Origin: JAAXTT01 sp964530215
Lineage (GTDB): Bacteria > Bacillota > Desulfotomaculia > Desulfotomaculales > Desulfocucumaceae
Length of the DNA: 5,881 nucleotides
NCBI GenBank assembly: GCA_964530215.1
Contig: CAZHAJ010000122.1
Coordinates: forward strand, 1-5,881
Direction: 5' to 3'
The position numbers were made by a program, and so were the translations under genes. This document shows, piece after piece, positions 1 to 5,662 of the stretch; the stretch's first letter is position 1; every line of letters begins with the position of its first letter. The notes below the pieces were generated by a model. That model searched no databases. It saw only the letters and a program-made list of their open reading frames with translations, and was not told where the DNA came from.

Positions 1-5
1 AAAAC

Positions 6-10
6 AGGAG
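6..10 (+). promoter_or_regulatory. Probable ribosome binding site of the adaptor gene (long spacing)
   Basis: AGGAG is the only Shine-Dalgarno-like string before the adaptor gene. It lies 17 bases from the ATG at 28, longer than the usual 5-9. An in-frame ATT at 19-21 would sit 8 bases from it, but ATT starts are very rare. The ATG overlaps a TGA (ATGA, 28-31), so coupling to an upstream gene could compensate for the poor spacing. Confidence 0.45.
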
Positions 11-27
11 AAAAGTAAATTAAAAAA

Positions 28-1200
28 ATGAAAAAGTGGGTAAAACCCGGGATCATAATAGGTGTTATTGTATTTATTGTACTATTGATAGCAATTCGAA
101 TACATAATAAAAGTTCTGAAAAAAATGTTGTTGAGGAGGAAAGGGTTCAACCGGTGGAGGTGGTCAGTGTAATGGCCAGGTCCTTCGGGAGTGAAGTGAG
201 GATGGCAGGCACAGTTACAGCCTTCACTGAAACCTCCCTATCTCCAAAGGTGATGGGTAGGGTAAGCGCTATCCATGCTGATGTCGGAAAGAGGGTTAGG
301 CAGGGGGAGACCTTACTGGTTGTAGAGCAAAATGATTATGATATAGCTATCAAGCAGGCAGAATCAAGCTTAGCAGTGGCCCAGGCTAATACACCCCATG
401 TAACCACCGCTTATCAAAATGCGCAGCTAAATTATCAAAGGACAGAAGAGCTTTATAATATGGGAGCAGTATCGCAGAGTCAGCTTGAAGCAGCTAAAGG
501 ACAACTTGCGTCTGCCCAAAGTGCTTTGGATGCCAATAATGCTCAGATCGCCCAGTCAAAAGTGATGTTGGATAAGGCACGGTCAGATTATAACAATACC
601 ATTTTAACTTCGCCAATAGCCGGGATAGTGGCAAAGCGTTCTGTTAATGTTGGGGAAATAGTGTCTCAGCAAACCCCTGCATTTACAGTTATTCAAGATG
701 ATCCATTGCTTGTAAAGGTGGATTTAACAGAAAATGTGGTATCTAAGGTTTCTGTTGGACAAGAGGTGGATGTTTATTCTAAGGCCAACAGCAAAACCTA
801 CCAGGGTAAAGTCAAGTCCGTTGCTCCACAGGCTGATGCTGCCACTAAGGCATATAAGGTTGAAATAAGGTTGGACGGTGTCAGTCAAGAATTAAAACCG
901 GGAATGGTGGTTGATGTAATATTTATAACCGAGTGGGTTGAAAACACTTTAGTTGTACCCACCTATGTTCTTTTGGATCAGGATGACGGATATGCAGTAT
1001 TTGTATTTGAAGAGGGAATTGTCAAAAAGAGAAAGGTAACCATAGGTATGATGGGGCAGGGTTATACTGAAATTAAAGACGGCCTTGAACAGGGAGAAAA
1101 GGTAATCGGCAGAGGCAATTATTTGTTGGTTGACGGAATGAAAGTCACTGTTGAGTCCACCAGGAGGGATGAGACAATCACCTCCGGGGGTGACAGCTAA
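28..1200 (+). CDS. RND efflux periplasmic adaptor / membrane fusion protein (HlyD/AcrA-like)
   Basis: This 390-aa protein is the adaptor subunit of a tripartite-type RND efflux system, joining the pump to an outer channel or the exterior. An uncleaved signal-anchor helix covers residues ~8-24 after a basic MKKWVK start; there is no cysteine, so no lipobox. The usual order follows: first lipoyl half ~60-103 (GRVSAIHADVGKRVRQGETL), alpha-helical coiled hairpin ~104-190, second lipoyl half ~191-225 (TSPIAGIVAKRSVNVGEIV), beta-barrel ~226-300, and membrane-proximal domain ~301-375. The hairpin contains R138-x3-L142-x6-S149, matching the R/L/S pattern that contacts TolC-type channels in AcrA and MacA. 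Length is normal for the family. ATG 28 is chosen because it gives the complete basic-plus-hydrophobic anchor and an in-frame stop lies at 16-18. It is one operon with the downstream RND pump (1-base overlap). The substrate cannot be told from sequence. Confidence 0.95.
   Translation: MKKWVKPGIIIGVIVFIVLLIAIRIHNKSSEKNVVEEERVQPVEVVSVMARSFGSEVRMAGTVTAFTETSLSPKVMGRVSAIHADVGKRVRQGETLLVVEQNDYDIAIKQAESSLAVAQANTPHVTTAYQNAQLNYQRTEELYNMGAVSQSQLEAAKGQLASAQSALDANNAQIAQSKVMLDKARSDYNNTILTSPIAGIVAKRSVNVGEIVSQQTPAFTVIQDDPLLVKVDLTENVVSKVSVGQEVDVYSKANSKTYQGKVKSVAPQADAATKAYKVEIRLDGVSQELKPGMVVDVIFITEWVENTLVVPTYVLLDQDDGYAVFVFEEGIVKKRKVTIGMMGQGYTEIKDGLEQGEKVIGRGNYLLVDGMKVTVESTRRDETITSGGDS
1186..1193 (+). promoter_or_regulatory. 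Ribosome binding site of the RND transporter inside the adaptor gene
   Basis: GGGGGTGA differs by one base from the ideal GGAGGTGA and sits 6 bases before ATG 1200, within the last codons of the adaptor gene. With the TAATG stop/start junction at 1198-1202 this supports translational coupling of adaptor and pump and fixes the pump's start. Confidence 0.7.
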
Positions 1201-4200
1201 TGAAAATATCAAATTTCTCGGTAGATCGCCCTGTGGCCATCAGCATGTTAATAATTGCTGTAGTTTTGCTGGGAATGGTGGCCCTTCCTAAGTTGAGGGT
1301 GGATTTGTATCCTGATATGAATTTGCCCTATGTATTGGTGTCCACCAATTATCAGGGAGCATCCCCTTCGGAAGTAGAAACTTTAGTTACCAGACCGTTG
1401 GAATCTGCGTTGGCTACAGTAAGTGATCTTCAGGAGATTGTTTCCTGGTCGGAACCAGGTGTTTCCATGATCGGCATACGTCTGGAATGGGGAAGCAATA
1501 TGGACCAGGCAGCCCTTGATATACGAGAAAAGGTAGACATGGTTAAGGGTTCGCTTCCTTCAGAAGTAAGAACACCACAAGTATTTAAAATGGATCCCAA
1601 TAGTATGCCTATATTGTCATATACCTTGTCCGGATCTGATCTATCTGAAATGAAAAGGCTGGCTGAAGATGTGATACAACCGCGGATGGAGAGGATCAGC
1701 GGAGTTGCTTCAGTCAATATTACCGGTGGACGGGAAAGAGAAGTAAAGGTTGTGCTGGAACCTGCAAAGCTGCAAAGCTATGGCTTAACCGCAGGTCAGA
1801 TTGCCCAAACCATCGGATCCGATAATATAACGGGTACCGCAGGAAGTGTTATTAGGGGTACCAATGATTTGGATTTAAGAGTTCTGGGGGAATACAGAAG
1901 CGTCCAAGATATTGAGAATATAGCGGTGGCAATTCCCGGCGGAGGTTCGGTTAGCTTAAAGGATATTGCCCAGATTAAAAATGACTTCAAAAAGACTACC
2001 CAGGTCAGCTATGTTAACGGCAGGCCTTCTGTGGGTCTATCCGTCATGAAGGAAACAGGCGGCAACACCGTTCAGGTAGCCAATAGTGTAAATGCTTTAG
2101 TGGCAGAACTGCAGAATGAATTGCCTGGGGATATGAAGTTTGACACTGTGATGGACACTTCCAAATTCATCAATGACTCCATCAGGTCGGTGGTGGAACA
2201 TGCCCTAGCCGGGGGAATATTGTCTATCATAATACTATACTTGTTTTTGAGGAGCTTCCGAAGCACTTTAGTGGTGGCTTTAGTTATACCTATTTCTGTT
2301 ATTGCAACCTTCAGCATGATGTATTTCGGAGGCCAGACAATTAATCTGTTATCCCTGGGGGGATTGGCTTTAGGAATAGGTTCCTTGGTGGATTTCTCTG
2401 TAGTGGTACTGGAGAGTATTTATAGGCACAGAAGTTCCAGCACTAATATATTGGAAGCGGCAAAAATAGGCACCTCGGAAGTTGCCAACGCTGTAACGGC
2501 GTCTGCAGCTACCCAAGTGGTGGTGTTTATGCCCATAGTGTTTGTTTCGGGATTAGCAGGTATTTTGTTTGGTCCCATGGCGCTAACCGTGTCTTTCTCT
2601 CACTTGGCGGCTTTATTTGCTGCACTGACGTTGGTTCCCATGATTACCACCAGAATGTTAAAGGTTCGGGTTTTTGATGCTGAAGAAGACACAAAATCCG
2701 GTAATCGTACATTAGATATGCTCCATGCTCCGGCAGAAAAATTTGATAAAAAATATCGCCAGCTGGAGAAAAAATATTCCGTTCTTTTGAACTGGGCTTT
2801 AAATCACAGGAAAACTGTTATTGCGGGTACGGTGGGTCTTTTTATAGCAGCTTGTATTATATTGGTTACTGCGGTGGGTACAGAGTTTATACCCCAAATG
2901 GACCAGGGGCAAATTTCAGTTGATATAGAGTTGCCTGCAGGCTCACAACTGTCTGAAACAGGAAACATGGTTTCTAAAGTGGAGGACCTAGCTAACGGTA
3001 ATGTTTCTACTGACTTGATATTTTCCCAGGTGGGAAGTGGTGGAATGTTTGCGGGATTAGGTGCAGGTAATTCCAATGTGGCAACCATGCAAATAAAATT
3101 AAAGCCTTTGGATGATAGAACTGAGTCCACCAATGAGGTTATGGAAGGACTAAGAGAGGAATTAAAGCATGTGCCGGGTGCAAAATTTACTGTAAAGGCA
3201 GGCGGCGGAGAGATGGGTGGGGCAGGTGCCCCCATTAGCGTTAGAATTAACGGTGATGATTTAGATACCCTTAAGCAACTGGGTGACAGGATTGCCGATG
3301 AGATTAAAACGGTTCCGGGCACCAGAAATGTCTTTTCCAGCTTGGACGAAGCTAATCCGGAGCTTCAAGTTACAGTGGATAGGCAGCGAGCCGGACAGTA
3401 CGGAATTACAGCGGGTCAGATATTATCTTCTGTGAGGGTTGCCTTTGATGGCCAGGTGGCATCAAGATTAAAAAGCGGCGGTGATGAAATCGATGTTAGG
3501 CTGATGTTCCCTGAGAATTACCGTCAGGACATAAACAATGTCTATAATATTGTTATTAATACACCATCCGGAGCCAAGGTGTCTTTAAGGGATGTAGCAA
3601 CAGTGGAGGTTAAGTCTGCTCCGGTAAGTATATATCGCTACAATCAAACCAGGTATGTACAAGTGGACGCAGAACTTTTAGGTCGTGATTTGGGTAGCGT
3701 AAATAGGGATATTCAGGCAAAGATTGATTCTATGAGCCTTCCTCCGGGATATAATATTGAATTGGGCGGGCAGGCTGCTGACATGGCAGAATCCTTTGGA
3801 GATCTCGGTTTGGCGGTTATAATGGCTATTGCTTTGGTTTACATGGTTATGGCGGCTCAGTTCGAATCGTTATTTTTCCCATTTGTAATAATGTTTTCTA
3901 TCCCTCCCACTTTGATTGGGGTCGCTTTGGGGCTGTTGCTGACAGGTCATAATCTAAGCGTTACAGCCATCATCGGCTATATTATGCTGGTGGGTATAGT
4001 GGTAAATAACGCCATAGTACTACTAGATTACGTTAATACCCTTAGGAAGAGGGGAATCAGTCGGGATGAAGCATTGCGAAAAGCCGGTCCTGTGAGATTA
4101 AGACCAATCTTAATGACCACTTTATCTACTGTTTTGGCATTGCTACCGCTGGCTTTCGGAAGGGGAGAGGGTGCTGAGGGACAGGCGCCTATGGCTGTGG

Positions 4201-4358
4201 TGGTATCCTTTGGTCTTACTTTCTCAACACTGATTACTTTGATCTTAATACCGGTGGTATATAGTGTTGTTGACGACCTCAGCAAGAAGGTTGTGAAAAG
4301 GGTCTCATTAATGTTTGGTAGCGGCAATCTTTCTAAAGGCAACATAAACCCTGGGTAA
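1200..4358 (+). CDS. RND-superfamily efflux transporter, HAE1/AcrB-like (efflux RND transporter permease)
   Basis: This 1052-aa protein is a full-length proton-driven RND pump of the hydrophobe/amphiphile efflux type, located in the cytoplasmic membrane. TM1 is ~11-29, a first large extracytoplasmic loop ~30-332, TM2-TM6 ~333-482, TM7 ~538-558, a second loop ~559-867, and TM8-TM12 ~868-1021. This is the duplicated 1+5 helix architecture with porter-domain loops. Family landmarks are visible: N-terminal FSVDRPVA, YPDMNLPYVLVSTNYQGASP, TM4 LALGIGSLVDFSVVVLES, EFIPQMDQG after TM7, TM10 MLVGIVVNNAIVLLDY, and RLRPILMTTLSTVLALLPLA in TM11. Aligned by eye to AcrB, D407 is kept as D398, D408 is F399 and K940 is N936. 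N at the last position is common in non-AcrB HAE1 clades; F beside the aspartate looks unusual. The start overlaps the adaptor stop and has a good RBS. Firmicute relatives such as SwrC export amphiphilic compounds, but the substrate here is unknown. Confidence 0.96.
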   Translation: MKISNFSVDRPVAISMLIIAVVLLGMVALPKLRVDLYPDMNLPYVLVSTNYQGASPSEVETLVTRPLESALATVSDLQEIVSWSEPGVSMIGIRLEWGSNMDQAALDIREKVDMVKGSLPSEVRTPQVFKMDPNSMPILSYTLSGSDLSEMKRLAEDVIQPRMERISGVASVNITGGREREVKVVLEPAKLQSYGLTAGQIAQTIGSDNITGTAGSVIRGTNDLDLRVLGEYRSVQDIENIAVAIPGGGSVSLKDIAQIKNDFKKTTQVSYVNGRPSVGLSVMKETGGNTVQVANSVNALVAELQNELPGDMKFDTVMDTSKFINDSIRSVVEHALAGGILSIIILYLFLRSFRSTLVVALVIPISVIATFSMMYFGGQTINLLSLGGLALGIGSLVDFSVVVLESIYRHRSSSTNILEAAKIGTSEVANAVTASAATQVVVFMPIVFVSGLAGILFGPMALTVSFSHLAALFAALTLVPMITTRMLKVRVFDAEEDTKSGNRTLDMLHAPAEKFDKKYRQLEKKYSVLLNWALNHRKTVIAGTVGLFIAACIILVTAVGTEFIPQMDQGQISVDIELPAGSQLSETGNMVSKVEDLANGNVSTDLIFSQVGSGGMFAGLGAGNSNVATMQIKLKPLDDRTESTNEVMEGLREELKHVPGAKFTVKAGGGEMGGAGAPISVRINGDDLDTLKQLGDRIADEIKTVPGTRNVFSSLDEANPELQVTVDRQRAGQYGITAGQILSSVRVAFDGQVASRLKSGGDEIDVRLMFPENYRQDINNVYNIVINTPSGAKVSLRDVATVEVKSAPVSIYRYNQTRYVQVDAELLGRDLGSVNRDIQAKIDSMSLPPGYNIELGGQAADMAESFGDLGLAVIMAIALVYMVMAAQFESLFFPFVIMFSIPPTLIGVALGLLLTGHNLSVTAIIGYIMLVGIVVNNAIVLLDYVNTLRKRGISRDEALRKAGPVRLRPILMTTLSTVLALLPLAFGRGEGAEGQAPMAVVVSFGLTFSTLITLILIPVVYSVVDDLSKKVVKRVSLMFGSGNLSKGNINPG

Positions 4359-4374
4359 AGCCCGGGGTTTTGTA
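4346..4374 (+). terminator. Rho-independent terminator ending the efflux operon, overlapping the pump's stop codon
   Basis: AAACCCTGGG (4346-4355) pairs with CCCGGGGTTT (4361-4370) as a 10-bp stem with one U-G pair and loop TAAAG. The T-run is short (TTTT, 4368-4371), part of it inside the stem. The stop codon TAA (4356-4358) lies in the loop, so the final codons (N-P-G) form the 5' arm. The position right at the gene end supports termination of the adaptor-pump transcript. Confidence 0.8.
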
Positions 4375-4412
4375 CTGTTAATATGCTTTGAATAACAAAA
4401 AGTACTGTTAAT
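4372..4412 (+). repeat. Pair of 11-bp direct repeats GTACTGTTAAT, 30 bp apart
   Basis: GTACTGTTAAT occurs at 4372-4382 and again at 4402-4412, an exact 30-bp offset. The first copy begins at the end of the upstream terminator and the second lies 19 bases before the predicted -35 element. The offset equals that of the other repeat pair in this gap. They could be binding sites on one helical face or remnants of a degenerate 30-bp tandem repeat. Confidence 0.75.
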
Positions 4413-4428
4413 TATTATTTTAGAAATC

Positions 4429-4469
4429 ATTTTGTATAAAATCTGTTTGTTGGTTATAATTTTGTATAA
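4429..4469 (+). repeat. Pair of 11-bp direct repeats ATTTTGTATAA, 30 bp apart, covering the promoter
   Basis: ATTTTGTATAA occurs at 4429-4439 and 4459-4469, again exactly 30 bp apart. The first copy contains the predicted -35 element and the second overlaps the end of the -10 element and the expected transcription start. A factor bound to both copies would occlude the promoter; that role is inference from position only. Confidence 0.75.
4432..4460 (+). promoter_or_regulatory. Predicted sigma-A-type promoter for the flavin oxidoreductase gene
   Basis: A -35 element TTGTAT (4432-4437, 4 of 6 consensus bases) is separated by 17 bases from a perfect -10 element TATAAT (4455-4460). Transcription would start near 4467, giving a leader of about 140 bases before the flavoenzyme gene at 4608. 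It follows a terminator and precedes a gene with its own terminator, so this gene is probably transcribed alone. Confidence 0.65.
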
Positions 4470-4510
4470 GCGATATTTAAAAATACTTTTTAAATTATCA
4501 ATTGCTTATA
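4465..4510 (+). promoter_or_regulatory. Long AU-rich stem-loop at the 5' end of the predicted leader transcript
   Basis: Two nested inverted repeats stack into one hairpin. The outer arms are TATAAGCGAT (4465-4474) and ATTGCTTATA (4501-4510), with one G-U pair. The inner arms are ATTTAAAAA (4475-4483) and TTTTTAAAT (4487-4495), perfect, with loop TAC. Only TATCA (4496-4500) is unpaired on the 3' side. It begins at the predicted transcription start. It could stabilize the mRNA 5' end or act as a DNA operator. It does not look like a terminator, because GGGAACC follows instead of a T-run. No riboswitch class was recognized. Confidence 0.6.
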
Positions 4511-4576
4511 GGGAACCTGTGTGCCGATGTTGAATAAAAACATAGAGGATAAGATTGAAATATTATCTTGAACGAG

Positions 4577-4590
4577 TTATTCTAGAATAA
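4577..4590. promoter_or_regulatory. 14-bp perfect palindrome, candidate operator or RBS-proximal hairpin
   Basis: TTATTCTAGAATAA is perfectly self-complementary and ends 3 bases before the purine-rich Shine-Dalgarno. As DNA it is a typical size for a dimeric repressor site. As RNA a zero-loop palindrome could only fold with fewer pairs. No known box (for example LexA, Fur or PerR) fits it convincingly. Confidence 0.45.
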
Positions 4591-4592
4591 TG

Positions 4593-4601
4593 AAGGGAGG
4601 G
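4593..4601 (+). promoter_or_regulatory. Strong ribosome binding site that decides the oxidoreductase start
   Basis: AAGGGAGGG contains GGAGG, 7 bases before ATG 4608. An in-frame upstream ATG at 4590 would place this site inside the coding sequence (encoding K-G-G) and has no Shine-Dalgarno of its own, so ATG 4608 is the real start. Confidence 0.9.
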
Positions 4602-4607
4602 AATAAT

Positions 4608-5576
4608 ATGTTTCAACTTCCCAAGCTTAAAATTGGTAATCTCACTCCCGACTTTCCTATTGTGCAAGGTGGCATGGCCGTTAGGGTGTCTACCGCTCCC
4701 CTGGCTGCTGCGGTGGCAGAGGCTGGCGGTATCGGTGTAATAGGAGCCACCGGAATGGCTATTGAAGAAATGAGGATGGAAATCAGAGAAGCCAAAAAGT
4801 TAAGTAAAGGTATCATTGGTGTAAACATCATGTTCGCAATAAGGGATTTTGCGGAAATGGTTAAAGCTGCTATGGAGGAAAAGGTGGACGCTATATTTCA
4901 GGGTGCCGGTTTTTCCAGGGATATTTACAAATGGGGTAAAGAGTCAAATGTACCCATTGTGTCCATTGTATCCTCTGACAGAGTGGCTATGCTGGCTGAG
5001 AAATTCGGGGCATCAGCCGTAGTGGTTGAGGGAACTGAAGCCGGCGGGCACCTTGGTACAGATAAACCTCTTTTTGACATCTTGCCCTCCATTCGGGAAG
5101 CAGTGAAAATACCAGTTATAGCAGCCGGGGGGATAGTTAACGGGAAGGGTCTGGCTAAAGCGTTTAAATTGGGGGCTAACGGTGTCCAGATGGGAACCAG
5201 ATTCGTATTAAGCAAAGAATGCACAGTGGCAGATTCTTTTAAAAAAATGTATCTTAACGCTAAGTCGGAAGATGTTGCCGTCATTACCAGTCCGGTGGGC
5301 ATGCCGGGAAGGGCATTAAAAAATGCACTGATTAACCGCCTTTTGAATAATGATGCTCCACCTCCCGAATATTGTGATGGGTGCCTAAAAAACTGCAGCG
5401 GATTATACTGCATCTTAAATGCTTTGGACAAGGCCAGACTTGGAGATGTAGATGAGGGAGTAGTCTTTTCAGGGATGAATGTTCATCAGATTAAAGAGAT
5501 ACTTTCGGTGAAAGAGATATTTAACAATCTTTTGGCGGAACTTAATTGCATAATGGCTAATCCTAAAGCTGTATAA
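4608..5576 (+). CDS. FMN-dependent nitronate monooxygenase / FabK-like NAD(P)H:flavin oxidoreductase with Cys-rich C-terminus
   Basis: This 322-aa protein is a cytosolic TIM-barrel flavoenzyme of the 2-nitropropane dioxygenase / FabK family (COG2070-like). It starts MFQLPKLKIG. Family motifs, in residues of this start: QGGMA 20-24, GGIGVIGATG ~40-49, GVNIMF 71-76, QGAGF 98-102, EGTEAGGHLG 141-150 with H148 at the family's active-site histidine, AAGGI 172-176 and GVQMGTRF 192-199 (FMN phosphate region), and SPVGMPGR 228-235. The last ~70 residues carry C256-x2-C259-x3-C263-x4-C268, then a GDVDEGVVFSG segment. This extension is, from memory, shared with many clostridial homologs and could hold a metal or Fe-S site. 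Oxidation of nitronates or enoyl-ACP reduction (FabK) are both possible; no fatty-acid genes are nearby, so FabK is not favored. It has its own promoter and terminator. Physiological substrate unknown. Confidence 0.9.
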   Translation: MFQLPKLKIGNLTPDFPIVQGGMAVRVSTAPLAAAVAEAGGIGVIGATGMAIEEMRMEIREAKKLSKGIIGVNIMFAIRDFAEMVKAAMEEKVDAIFQGAGFSRDIYKWGKESNVPIVSIVSSDRVAMLAEKFGASAVVVEGTEAGGHLGTDKPLFDILPSIREAVKIPVIAAGGIVNGKGLAKAFKLGANGVQMGTRFVLSKECTVADSFKKMYLNAKSEDVAVITSPVGMPGRALKNALINRLLNNDAPPPEYCDGCLKNCSGLYCILNALDKARLGDVDEGVVFSGMNVHQIKEILSVKEIFNNLLAELNCIMANPKAV

Positions 5577-5615
5577 CTTTCTGCTGTCAATCGTTGGGGT
5601 AGACCCTCTTGCATA

Positions 5616-5662
5616 GAAATAAACAGGTCTTGTGTAAAAAAGCACAAGGCCTGTTTGTTTTT
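5616..5662 (+). terminator. Strong Rho-independent terminator after the oxidoreductase gene
   Basis: AAACAGGTCTTGTG (5621-5634) pairs with CACAAGGCCTGTTT (5643-5656), a 14-bp stem with one G-U pair and loop TAAAAAAG, followed by GTTTTT. Pairing can extend outward to about 5616/5661 through the A- and T-rich flanks. It lies 40 bases after the stop codon. Confidence 0.92.

Noticed and set aside
19..21. ATT as the adaptor start, at ideal spacing from AGGAG
   Set aside because: ATT starts are extremely rare and ATG 28 already gives a complete signal anchor.
1763..1778. Tandem 8-mer TGCAAAGC in the pump gene
   Set aside because: The frame is intact and it encodes ordinary family sequence (PAKLQSYG); most likely chance.
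2804..3322. 172-codon minus-strand open frame inside the pump gene
   Set aside because: Antisense shadow of a strongly supported coding region; composition-driven with no domain or RBS evidence.
4527..4571. 14-codon leader peptide (MLNKNIEDKIEILS) in the flavoenzyme leader
   Set aside because: No convincing Shine-Dalgarno at the right distance and no run of regulatory codons to suggest attenuation.
4925..5431. 168-codon minus-strand open frame inside the flavoenzyme gene
   Set aside because: Antisense shadow of conserved FMN-binding coding sequence.
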